Source: Acidaminococcaceae bacterium
GTDB taxonomy: Bacteria > Bacillota > Negativicutes > Acidaminococcales > Acidaminococcaceae
Assembly (NCBI GenBank): GCA_028693975.1
Contig: JAQUUF010000072.1
Coordinates: 1-6,352, forward strand
Direction of reading: 5' to 3'
Length of the DNA stretch: 6,352 nucleotides
Positions 1-5,796 of this stretch are shown here, in pieces. Both the position numbers and the translations under genes were made by a program. Numbering within the stretch: the stretch's first letter is position 1; every line of letters begins with the position of its first letter. The notes beneath the pieces are model-generated. The model was not told where the DNA came from, did no database searches, and was given only the letters and a program-made list of their open reading frames with translations.

Positions 1-342
1 CCGGATGCCGGTACTTTGGCTAATGGGGCTATGGATGGAGCGTTCTTCGAAACTTATGTAGTGACGGAAATTATTAAGAGTTACTATAATGCCGGCAAGA
101 CAGCTGATTTCTATTACTATAGAGATACGGACAAAAAGGAGATTGATTTTCTCATTCTTCGCGGTAATCAGGCTTATCCCATAGAAATAAAGAAGAGCAA
201 AAATCCCACTCGGCCCAACCGTCATTTTGGTGTCTTAGACAAGCTCGGCTTAGAGACGCAGCCGGGAATTGTTATCTGCATGAGTGACGAACTGGTACCT
301 TATGACCGGACGACCTGGCTCCTGCCGGTATACGCCTTGTAA
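1..342 (+). CDS. DUF4143-type AAA ATPase, C-terminal end (5' end outside window)
   Basis: The frame is open from the first base and gives 113 residues before TAA at 340-342, so this is the C-terminal part of a longer protein. In this family an N-terminal AAA+ ATPase domain, not in the window, is followed by a DUF4143 domain with a PD-(D/E)XK-nuclease-like fold. What is visible fits the C-terminal domain: GAFFETYVVTEI at about residues 13-24, then YYYRD, then the pair EIDFLI (E47, D49) and PIEIKKS (E62, K64), which resembles the acidic/lysine pattern of that fold. The end, PVYAL, looks natural for the family, so no 3' truncation is implied. Such ATPases are common, often strain-variable and mostly of unknown function. 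The family call is good; a nuclease activity is not shown. Confidence 0.85.
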   Translation, partial: PDAGTLANGAMDGAFFETYVVTEIIKSYYNAGKTADFYYYRDTDKKEIDFLILRGNQAYPIEIKKSKNPTRPNRHFGVLDKLGLETQPGIVICMSDELVPYDRTTWLLPVYAL

Positions 343-368
343 GCCAAAGGGGACAGTTCTCCCATGAG

Positions 369-464
369 CGAGGTATTGTGTATGGCATCGGCGCGTGGCA
401 TGTGGGCGAAATTAAAGACAAACCGGCTATGCAGGAAGCGTATGAGCTGGGCAAAAACGTATAA
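369..464 (+). pseudogene. orphan 3' tail of a flavodoxin / NADPH-dependent FMN reductase-like gene
   Basis: This frame runs into TAA at 462-464 and encodes RGIVYGIGAWHVGEIKD followed by KPAMQEAYELGKNV. That pattern (G-W-x-x-GEIK, then PAM-x-x-AYE-x-GK-x-V) is what I remember from the C-termini of flavodoxin-family proteins, in which a helix carrying 'AYE.GK' closes the fold. Upstream the frame stays open to about 342 but the residues no longer resemble the family, and there is no start codon or ribosome binding site. It therefore looks like the last 31 codons of a gene whose front was replaced when the upstream ATPase gene arrived or by a deletion. The terminator directly behind it would be the original gene's terminator. 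The family assignment is from memory; the coding look is seen. Confidence 0.45.
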
Positions 465-470
465 AAAAGA

Positions 471-495
471 CGAGGTGATTAATTCACCTCGTTTT
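471..495 (+). terminator. intrinsic terminator, possibly bidirectional
   Basis: A perfect 8-bp stem, CGAGGTGA (471-478) and TCACCTCG (484-491), encloses a 5-base loop and is followed by TTTT (492-495). Six A's precede it, so the reverse strand also ends in a T-run. It closes transcription coming from the ATPase and the flavodoxin-like tail and insulates the Nudix gene behind it. Confidence 0.88.
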
Positions 496-503
496 GCTAT
501 AAT
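495..503 (+). promoter_or_regulatory. extended -10 promoter of the Nudix gene
   Basis: TGCTATAAT is a perfect extended -10 (TG-n-TATAAT). A -35 at the usual distance would fall inside the terminator stem and does not resemble TTGACA, so recognition would rest on the TG extension. The start of transcription would be near 510, giving a leader of about 25 bases that contains the AAGGAAG ribosome binding site at 521-527. Confidence 0.6.
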
Positions 504-534
504 TAAAACATATTGTAGATAAGGAAGTGGCACT

Positions 535-936
535 ATGAAGCAATTAGAAGTTGTAGCAGGGATTTTGCTCCATCAAGGTCAAGTGCTCTGCGTGCAGCGA
601 GGCACCAATCAACATAGCTATATCGCCTATAAATATGAGTTCCCCGGAGGCAAGATTGAACCCGGCGAGACACCGGAAGCAGCACTAATGCGCGAGTTGC
701 AAGAAGAACTGCACAAGACGGTCAAGGTAACACCGGAGCAATTATTCACCGAAATAACTCATCAATACGAAGACTTCGCCGTGCATGTCCGCTTCTATCT
801 CTGCCCCGTGGCCGATAGAGAGCTGCAAGACACAGAGCATGTTGCCATTAAGTGGGTGGCACCCAGTGCGATAGAACAACTAGATTGGGTAGAAGCCGAT
901 AGAGAAATAGTCAAACAAGTCGCCCAAATAAAATAA
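535..936 (+). CDS. MutT-like Nudix hydrolase ((deoxy)nucleoside triphosphate pyrophosphohydrolase)
   Basis: This is a 133-residue cytosolic Nudix enzyme, the usual length for the MutT group, which splits (damaged) nucleoside triphosphates to monophosphate and pyrophosphate; 8-oxo-dGTP is the classic substrate. The Nudix box runs from G39 to about residue 61 after YEFPG: G39, E45 and the metal-binding R53-E54-L-x-E57-E58 core are all present. The normally conserved glycine after EE-x is H60, a position that tolerates change in relatives. The substrate-side elements are also typical: VVAGILL near the N-terminus and KWVAPSAI near residues 105-112. ATG 535 has AAGGAAG seven bases upstream and an extended -10 promoter. 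The helicase gene follows 159 bases downstream on the same strand with no terminator between, so co-transcription is likely. The exact substrate cannot be read from the sequence. Confidence 0.92.
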   Translation: MKQLEVVAGILLHQGQVLCVQRGTNQHSYIAYKYEFPGGKIEPGETPEAALMRELQEELHKTVKVTPEQLFTEITHQYEDFAVHVRFYLCPVADRELQDTEHVAIKWVAPSAIEQLDWVEADREIVKQVAQIK

Positions 937-1095
937 GGAGCAGCCCAATGAGACAAGTTATCTCAATTGAGAGCTCCTTCCTTTGACTGCCATAAGCAAT
1001 CAATCGACAAAAACACGACGTCGGCTCGGAAAGAAGTATACCACAACGAGTGTGGCCTTGGCAAGAGGGAAGATGGACAGGGGGCAAATAGGTGT
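937..1095 (+). other. Nudix-helicase spacer with short broken-looking frames
   Basis: AAGGAG (935-940) lies seven bases before ATG 948, an ideal start signal, yet that frame (MRQVISIESSFL) stops at 984-986. A second frame is open from 971 to TGA 1097-1099. It encodes a basic stretch ending ARGKMDRGQIGV, and its stop overlaps the helicase start as ATGA, the usual mark of translational coupling. One frameshift near 970-985 would join the two into a gene of about 50 codons. I do not recognise either piece. This could be a decayed small gene of the operon, a real leader peptide, or chance. Confidence 0.3.
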
Positions 1096-4000
1096 ATGAA
1101 AACTGGTCTATATGAAGAAGTTATTAATAATAAATTAAAAGAAAAGTTGCGACAGCAATTAGCCGAAATTAAAGAACTACAAATAGATAAGGCTCCCGTT
1201 GATAGGGCGGAGGCCTATAAAGTCTTGTCTAAATATTTGGCAGCAGTGGTGGAAAAAAGCTTATCCCAAATTGGTGGTAATGATGATAATTCTTTGGAAA
1301 AGCAGGTACAATTTCTTAATAAACTGTTAACGGTGATTAAAGGCGAGCGGGCATTAGCCGATTTGGGGGATATAACAATACCTGCCGAAGCAGAAGAACT
1401 CAAGGCTCTTTTGCATACCAAAAACCAGGTTTTGACTAATCATAAGGTTGCCGTAATTAGACCGCAGACCTCTTTGTCCCAAAGCACCTTATTGACAGGT
1501 ACACGCAAAGACCCACAATTAGTAGACGAACTAAAGAAAGAAATAATCAATAGCGATAAGATAGATATTCTGGTTTCTTTTATTAAATGGAGTGGCTTGC
1601 GTCTAATAATCAATGAGCTTGCCGCTTTTGTAGGGCGAGGCGGTCAGTTGCGGGTGATTACTACTTCGTATATGGGGGCAACTGATGTGAAAGCGGTGGT
1701 GGAGCTGAAGAAGCTTGCTCACACTACGATAAAGGTATCTTATGATACGGCGAGAACGAGATTGCATGCCAAGGCTTATATTTTTTACCGTAATACCGGG
1801 TTCAATGTAGCGTATATTGGGTCCTCTAATATGTCCAATGTGGCCATGACTAGCGGCACAGAATGGAATGTCAAAATAACAGCACAAGATTTGCCGGAAA
1901 CAATGGCTAGGGTCAAAGGTACTTTTGAAAGTTACTGGCATGCTCCTGAATATGAGTATTACAATGCTAGTGATGAGAAAAAGCTGGCGGAGGCTTTGAA
2001 GAAGGAAAATAGAGGCGTAGTTGCGGCTAATTTCGCCTTTGATATTAAACCCTATCCCTATCAACAAGAAATATTAGATAAGTTAGAAGCCGAAAGAACT
2101 TTGCGAGGCTCTTATCGTAATTTGGTCGTCGCTGCCACAGGTACAGGTAAAACCGTAATTGCTGCTTTTGACTATAAGCATTTTCGGCAGTTACATCCCC
2201 AAGAGCCTTGTCGCTTGCTATTCGTAGCACATCGGGAAGAGATTCTTAAGCAGAGTTTAGCTTGTTTCCGCGGCGTCTTACATGATCAGAATTTTGGCGA
2301 GCTGTTCGTGGGCAAAGAGAGGCCTAGGACAATGGAGCATTTGTTTATTTCTGTACAAACCCTTAACGCTAAGGGCTTTGTTGATGCTATTGATAAAAAT
2401 TTCTATGATTTTATTATTGTGGACGAAAGTCACCATGCTGCGGCTTCCAGTTATTTAGATATTGTAACGGCTTTGCAACCGAAGGTATTATTAGGCCTTA
2501 CAGGTACGCCGGAACGCATGGATGGGGAAGATATACTGCGTTATTTCAATAACAAGATTGCAGCAGAAATAAGACTGCCAGAAGCTATTGAGCGTAAACT
2601 ATTATGTCCCTTCCAATATTTTGGGGTCAGTGATAGCGCTAATTTGGCCGATTTGAGGTGGCGGCAAGGCAAATATGATGTAGAAGCGTTGACTAACCGT
2701 TTGGCTACTGAGCAAAGAGCGGGTCTGGTACTAAGGTCTCTGGCAAGTTATTCCACGGATATGACTGAGGTTAAAGGGTTGGGGTTCTGTGCTTCAATTA
2801 AGCATGCCCAATTTATGGAGGAGTTCTTTAATAAACACGGAGTGCCATCGCTTTGTTTAACCGGACAATCTTCGGAGGAAGACAGGAACACGGCCAAAGA
2901 ACGTTTGGTTAAAGGTGAAATACGCTTTATTTTTACCGTTGATTTATACAACGAAGGCGTCGATATTCCAGAGGTCAATACAGTATTGTTTTTACGCCCG
3001 ACAGAAAGTTTAACTATTTTCTTGCAGCAACTAGGCAGAGGATTGCGCTTGTCCGATGGGAAGGAGTGCCTGACGGTACTGGATTTTATTGGCCAAGCAA
3101 ATAAAAAATATAATTTTGAAAGTAAATTGCGTGCTCTCTTGGCTCATACCAAGAAAAGCTTAGAGAAAGAGATTGAAACTGGTTTTGCGGATGTACCTAT
3201 TGGCTGCTATGTAGAATTAGAAAAAATAGCCGCCGAACATGTTCTGGAAAACATCAAGCTTTCGGTCACAACTAAAAGAGGCCTTATCGACAGGATAGGC
3301 AGTTTCACTGCTGATACCGGTAAACCCTTAACTTTGACCAATTTTGTCCAGTATTATCAGATAGCGCCCAGTGTTTTTTACACTAGAGAAGATTTGTTTG
3401 CCGATTATGTCCAAATCGCTGCCAATGGTGCTATTGAGGACAATGAAGTAGCACTGGCTTATCGCAAGAGCATGTTTAGGCTAGCCGCTATTAATTCGCC
3501 CCGGTGGCTGAAGTTTTTGCTTAGTGTTTTGCCGCAGTTGGCGACCAGGACAGAGGAGAGCTTTTCAACAATCGAAAAACGTATGCTTATGATGTTTTAC
3601 TATAGCTTATACAAAGCTACTTTTACTGCCAATTTTGCTAGCGCTTTGCAGAAAATCAAAGATTTTGCGGCACATACTGTTCACCTAGCTGAATTATTGG
3701 AGGTTTTTACCTATAATTTACAGCAAGTTGATATTGTGCCCAAAGAATTAAATCATAGCGATTGTCCTTTGGAATTGTACTGTTCCTATAGCAAGAATCA
3801 AATCATCGCAGCTATGGATGAAACGACAAACCCGGCTGCTATGCGTCAGGGTGTACAGTATTTTGAGAATTGCTTAACCGATGTATTCTTTGTTACATTA
3901 AATAAATCAGACAAAGATTATTCACCCACTACCATGTACAATGACTATTCCGTTAATGAGAGAACCTTTCATTGGCAAAGTCAAAGTACTACTTCGCCTA

Positions 4001-4233
4001 CTTCGCCAACAGGGCAGCGTTATATTAACCACAGAAAGAAACAAACCCGGGTTATGCTTTTTGTAAGAGAAGAGAAAAAGGATGACTATAATAAGGCAGC
4101 CAACTTTACCTGCTTGGGTTATATGGATTACTTGCAGCATGAAGGCTCCAAGCCGATGAATATTTACTGGCGGATGGAAGAGGCCATACCAGCCAAATTT
4201 TTAAAGCAAACTAATAGACTGGTAGTTGAATAA
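1096..4233 (+). CDS. PLD-nuclease-like / SF2 DEAD-DEAH helicase / DUF3427 fusion protein
   Basis: This is a 1045-residue protein with three parts. Residues 1-100 are helical and charged. About 150-270 is a phospholipase-D-like nuclease domain: DILVSFIKWSGL from 157, one HxK motif (H224, K226), GSSN at 242-245 and TEWNV after it. About 310-680 is a superfamily 2 helicase: Walker A AATGTGKT (346-353), DESHH (443-447), GLTGTPER (467-474), NEGVDIP (619-625) and QQLGRGLR (644-651). About 700-1045 is DUF3427, with FHWQSQ (958-963), GQRYINH (973-979), LFVRE (988-992) and IYWRM near 1023-1027. All helicase motifs look intact. ATG 1096 is chosen because MKTGLYEEVIN matches the usual family N-terminus; the frame is open back to a TTG at 967, but those residues look non-native. 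The Shine-Dalgarno is weak (AGGGGG 1079-1084), so coupling may help. Codons are richer in TTA, AAA and AAT than in the genes to the right, hinting at transfer. A role in DNA repair or restriction-like defence is inferred. Confidence 0.93.
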   Translation: MKTGLYEEVINNKLKEKLRQQLAEIKELQIDKAPVDRAEAYKVLSKYLAAVVEKSLSQIGGNDDNSLEKQVQFLNKLLTVIKGERALADLGDITIPAEAEELKALLHTKNQVLTNHKVAVIRPQTSLSQSTLLTGTRKDPQLVDELKKEIINSDKIDILVSFIKWSGLRLIINELAAFVGRGGQLRVITTSYMGATDVKAVVELKKLAHTTIKVSYDTARTRLHAKAYIFYRNTGFNVAYIGSSNMSNVAMTSGTEWNVKITAQDLPETMARVKGTFESYWHAPEYEYYNASDEKKLAEALKKENRGVVAANFAFDIKPYPYQQEILDKLEAERTLRGSYRNLVVAATGTGKTVIAAFDYKHFRQLHPQEPCRLLFVAHREEILKQSLACFRGVLHDQNFGELFVGKERPRTMEHLFISVQTLNAKGFVDAIDKNFYDFIIVDESHHAAASSYLDIVTALQPKVLLGLTGTPERMDGEDILRYFNNKIAAEIRLPEAIERKLLCPFQYFGVSDSANLADLRWRQGKYDVEALTNRLATEQRAGLVLRSLASYSTDMTEVKGLGFCASIKHAQFMEEFFNKHGVPSLCLTGQSSEEDRNTAKERLVKGEIRFIFTVDLYNEGVDIPEVNTVLFLRPTESLTIFLQQLGRGLRLSDGKECLTVLDFIGQANKKYNFESKLRALLAHTKKSLEKEIETGFADVPIGCYVELEKIAAEHVLENIKLSVTTKRGLIDRIGSFTADTGKPLTLTNFVQYYQIAPSVFYTREDLFADYVQIAANGAIEDNEVALAYRKSMFRLAAINSPRWLKFLLSVLPQLATRTEESFSTIEKRMLMMFYYSLYKATFTANFASALQKIKDFAAHTVHLAELLEVFTYNLQQVDIVPKELNHSDCPLELYCSYSKNQIIAAMDETTNPAAMRQGVQYFENCLTDVFFVTLNKSDKDYSPTTMYNDYSVNERTFHWQSQSTTSPTSPTGQRYINHRKKQTRVMLFVREEKKDDYNKAANFTCLGYMDYLQHEGSKPMNIYWRMEEAIPAKFLKQTNRLVVE

Positions 4234-4251
4234 GAGTACCTATCTCGCAAT

Positions 4252-4350
4252 AAAAGCAGTCCGCAAGCCGAGTATTCCAATAATTAATGCTTGTTTGAAC
4301 CGTTAGCGGTGAGTTCATTAGTTTGGGAGACAAGGTTGTGGACTGCTTTT
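4252..4350 (+). terminator. long-range hairpin with T-run after the helicase gene (probable terminator)
   Basis: AAAAGCAGTCCGCAA (4252-4266) pairs over 15 bases with TTGTGGACTGCTTTT (4336-4350), with only one G-U. Inside, CTTGT (4290-4294) pairs with ACAAG (4330-4334) and TGAAC (4296-4300) with GTTCA (4313-4317), so the whole folds as one irregular hairpin with a bulge at 4267-4289. It begins 18 bases after the helicase stop and ends in TTTT, with A's on the other side, so it could terminate in both directions. A 69-base interior is unusually long for a plain terminator; a structured RNA or small inverted-repeat element is an alternative. Confidence 0.5.
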
Positions 4351-4412
4351 GTATTCAGTTGCAGGATTTATATTATTTTTTGGACTTGTTTGTAGCGAGC
4401 AGAGGGTTTTAG

Positions 4413-4530
4413 CTTAGGGCAAGCACTAATTAGGTTGGCAGGTAAGGTGGCCTAGCGCAAGTGGTGATGCCGCTTACAAGGTTCGGAGCATGACGCTGCA
4501 GATGGTAGCGGTAGTGCTTATTTGCCTAAG
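4413..4530 (+). ncRNA. candidate structured RNA or DNA element, cloverleaf-like (family unknown)
   Basis: In the gene-free stretch 4351-4676 the ends of this segment pair: CTTAG(G)GC (4413-4420) with GCCTAAG (4524-4530), and AAGCACTA (4421-4428) with TAGTGCTT (4512-4519), separated only by a four-base bulge. Between them three hairpins can form: TAGGTT/GGCCTA (4431-4454), AAGTGG/CCGCTT (4459-4475) with loop TGATG, and CGCTGC/GTAGCG (4494-4510) with loop AGATG. I recognise no riboswitch, 6S, SRP or tRNA signature, and no terminator follows directly, so strand and ends are uncertain. The flanking 4351-4412 is AT-rich with nothing I can name. A possible coding remnant overlaps the right half; both readings cannot be fully true. 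Confidence 0.33.
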
Positions 4531-4608
4531 GACGAACAAGAGCGTTGTGTAGAAATTTCTGTCAGACTTAACGAATTAGTCGGAATTATCAACGAAAATT
4601 TTTGTTAA
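4468..4608 (+). pseudogene. possible 3' end of a decayed gene, unrecognised
   Basis: One frame is open from just after TGA 4465-4467 to TAA 4606-4608 and, from about 4519, reads like real protein: YLPKDEQERCVEISV then RLNELVGIINENFC, an amphipathic helix-like C-terminus. There is no plausible start codon with a ribosome binding site, so if it is coding it is a leftover tail. The family is unknown to me. The first half overlaps the folded segment ending at 4530. Confidence 0.22.
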
Positions 4609-4636
4609 ATAGACAGAAACATAATTCTGCAATTTG

Positions 4637-4645
4637 TGCTATCAT
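4637..4645 (+). promoter_or_regulatory. extended -10 promoter of the SFPD-repeat protein gene
   Basis: TGCTATCAT matches TG-n-TATaAT with one change and lies 31 bases before the start codon. A good -35 is missing at 16-18 bases. The gene is followed closely by another promoter, so this transcript may be single-gene. Confidence 0.4.
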
Positions 4646-4676
4646 TATGGTAGTAGGAGAGAAGGGAGCGAAAATC

Positions 4677-5006
4677 ATGAAAAAACTTGTGGCATTTCTA
4701 AGTGTGTTGGCGCTGTGCCTGCTGATTGTGGCGCCGGTATCAGCAGCGACAGCGGTGTCTAGGGACGGCTATTACCAAGGGATTAAGCTCTGCGGCAAGG
4801 TACGCGTTGTTAGTCATGGCGCAGATATTAAGGTGAAGATCGTCAATAGTTTCCCAGATTTGAAGGTAAAAGTGGTGGACAGCTTCCCCAATCGTATCGG
4901 GGAGTGGAGATTTGTGGAATACGGTGAGGATTTCAAGGTGCAGTTTGTCGAGAGCTTCCCGGACATCAAGATTCAGTATGTGTCCAGTTTCCCGGGAGTG
5001 GCGTAG
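4677..5006 (+). CDS. small exported protein of 11-residue 'SFPD' repeats
   Basis: This 109-residue protein has a clear signal peptide: MKK, a hydrophobic core LVAFLSVLALCLLIV, and a signal peptidase I type end PVSAATA near residues 20-26. The mature part is made of short units with pattern D-[IL/F]-K-[VI]-[KQ]-x-V-x-SFP: residues 50-60, 61-71, 85-95 and 96-106, with a 13-residue variant (72-84) in the middle and a degenerate unit before (38-49, KVRVVSHGA). Alternating hydrophobic and charged residues imply a stack of short beta strands. ATG 4677 is chosen because AAGGGAG (4662-4668) sits eight bases upstream and the signal peptide starts there; an upstream TTG in frame at 4602 lacks both. I recall similar small proteins in Negativicutes, sometimes mislabelled as 6-phosphogluconate dehydrogenase; nothing here supports an enzyme. 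Function unknown, location periplasm or outside. Confidence 0.85.
   Translation: MKKLVAFLSVLALCLLIVAPVSAATAVSRDGYYQGIKLCGKVRVVSHGADIKVKIVNSFPDLKVKVVDSFPNRIGEWRFVEYGEDFKVQFVESFPDIKIQYVSSFPGVA
4824..4994 (+). repeat. 33-base in-frame coding repeats (four copies plus a variant)
   Basis: Copies at 4824-4856, 4857-4889, 4929-4961 and 4962-4994 each encode an 11-residue D-x-K-x-x-x-V-x-SFP unit; 4890-4928 is a 39-base variant. The DNA copies differ at many third positions while the SFP end is kept, so the repeat is old and held by protein selection rather than a fresh duplication. Confidence 0.85.
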
Positions 5007-5024
5007 CAGAACGGTTAGCTCAAA

Positions 5025-5033
5025 TGTTATAAT
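5025..5033 (+). promoter_or_regulatory. extended -10 promoter of the SYLF protein gene
   Basis: TGTTATAAT is a perfect extended -10, 19 bases after the stop of the repeat-protein gene. No convincing -35 is seen at 17 bases. Transcription would start near 5040, giving a short leader with the AGGGGGG ribosome binding site at 5054-5060. Confidence 0.55.
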
Positions 5034-5065
5034 GGAGTCAGCAATGGATGAATAGGGGGGTATGT

Positions 5066-5653
5066 ATGAGGAAGATTATTAGAATTATCAGTTGTATGTT
5101 GGCAGTATTGTTTATGGTTTCGTCAGTAGCTTTGGCCAAATCCACAGTGGAGGAGCGTCGGGCGGAGCTGAGGAACAAGACCAACAAAGCTCTGGAGCTG
5201 CTCTATGAAAAGCAACCTAAGGCACGGCAGGCGATTAGCAATTCTTATGGTTATGCGGTGTTTGTAGATACTAGTTACGCCATGGGTATTTTTGGCAGTG
5301 GTCATGGCAGAGGCCGGGCCGTCAATCGCAATACAGGTACGGAGATTTTCATGAAGATGCAAGAGTATCAAGCGGGTTTAGCGTTTGGCGTGAGACAGTC
5401 CAACACTGTTTTTGTTTTTGATAATATCGAGGCTTTCACCACTTTCATTAAGAAAGGCTGGAGTTATGGTGGACATGCCACCGCTGCTGTTACCGATGGT
5501 GTCCATGGAGATACGCTAGAAGGTGCCTTTCAGGTAGCCGACGGCACTTGGATGTATCAGGTCAGCACTAAGGGTCTGGCGGCGGAGCTAGCTCTGAAGG
5601 GAACTAATTTCTATGTGGACAATGATTTGAATGCAGCGAAGATACCGCGGTGA
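5066..5653 (+). CDS. exported SYLF (Ysc84-type) lipid-binding domain protein
   Basis: A 195-residue protein with a signal peptide: MRK, a hydrophobic stretch to residue 20 and cleavage after VALA at 24 (next residues KS). The mature protein opens with a charged helix (STVEERRAELRN) and continues as a SYLF domain. Typical elements are GYAVFVDTSYAMGIFGSGHGRG around 62-83, the glycine-rich core of the family, then QAGLAFGVRQ near 102-111, and the C-terminal YQVSTKGLAAEL plus GTNFYVDNDLN at 179-189. SYLF proteins bind phosphoinositides or other membrane lipids in eukaryotes; bacterial members are exported and largely uncharacterised, so an envelope role is inferred. ATG 5066 is preferred over an in-frame ATG at 5048 because AGGGGGG lies five bases before it and the signal peptide then starts with MRK. 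It follows another exported protein but has its own promoter and terminator. Confidence 0.9.
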   Translation: MRKIIRIISCMLAVLFMVSSVALAKSTVEERRAELRNKTNKALELLYEKQPKARQAISNSYGYAVFVDTSYAMGIFGSGHGRGRAVNRNTGTEIFMKMQEYQAGLAFGVRQSNTVFVFDNIEAFTTFIKKGWSYGGHATAAVTDGVHGDTLEGAFQVADGTWMYQVSTKGLAAELALKGTNFYVDNDLNAAKIPR

Positions 5654-5680
5654 CGCTTAACAATTAAACGAAGTAAAGAC

Positions 5681-5715
5681 AACCGGACGTGGGGTTAGCC
5701 CTGCGCCCGGTTTTT
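5681..5715 (+). terminator. intrinsic terminator of the SYLF gene
   Basis: AACCGG (5681-5686) pairs with CCGGTT (5707-5712). After one mismatch the stem continues with CG/CG, two G-U pairs and GGG/CCC around the loop TTAG (5695-5698). TTTTT (5711-5715) follows. It lies 27 bases after the stop and separates the gene from the polymerase promoter. Confidence 0.9.
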
Positions 5716-5731
5716 GTTGGCTAATAACCTC

Positions 5732-5760
5732 TTGCAATGCAAACTAAAGTTCGATATAAT
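5732..5760 (+). promoter_or_regulatory. sigma-A-type promoter of the Y-family polymerase gene
   Basis: TTGCAA (5732-5737) and TATAAT (5755-5760) are separated by exactly 17 bases. The -10 is perfect and the -35 matches four of six. The start codon follows 36 bases after the -10. The spacer holds a LexA-type operator. Confidence 0.75.
5740..5753 (+). promoter_or_regulatory. LexA (SOS) box between -35 and -10
   Basis: CAAACTAAAGTTCG matches the Firmicutes LexA/DinR operator CGAAC-N4-GTTCG at nine of ten defined positions, with one change in the left half. It fills the promoter spacer, where bound LexA would exclude RNA polymerase. The gene behind it is a classic SOS target, which raises confidence. 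I saw no second copy in the window. Confidence 0.72.
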
Positions 5761-5796
5761 AAAGATGCAGAAACTAATGTTTGGAGGGCGCGGCAG

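Noticed and set aside
967..1095. N-terminal extension of the helicase from a TTG at 967 (43 more residues)
   Set aside because: No ribosome binding site suits it, and the added residues look unlike the family; MKTGLYEEVIN at 1096 is the expected N-terminus.
1603..2067. A reverse-strand open frame of 154 codons inside the helicase gene
   Set aside because: It is antisense to the conserved PLD domain, has no family features, and is explained by the codon pattern of the real gene.
4297..4316. LexA-like GAAC and GTTC halves near 4300
   Set aside because: The halves are 12 bases apart instead of four; they form a hairpin stem rather than an operator.
4413..4530. Integron attC site
   Set aside because: The outer arms read CTTAGGGC and GCCTAAG, opposite to the RYYYAAC...GTTRRRY order, and no integrase gene is in view.
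4413..4530. Retron non-coding RNA
   Set aside because: Flanking inverted repeats fit loosely, but there is no reverse transcriptase gene anywhere in the window.
4602..4676. Upstream TTG start for the repeat protein
   Set aside because: It would put 25 non-hydrophobic residues before a clear signal peptide and lies before the likely promoter; ATG 4677 has an excellent ribosome binding site.
4824..4994. CRISPR-like spaced repeats
   Set aside because: The repeats are in-frame protein-coding units without identical repeat DNA or unique spacers.
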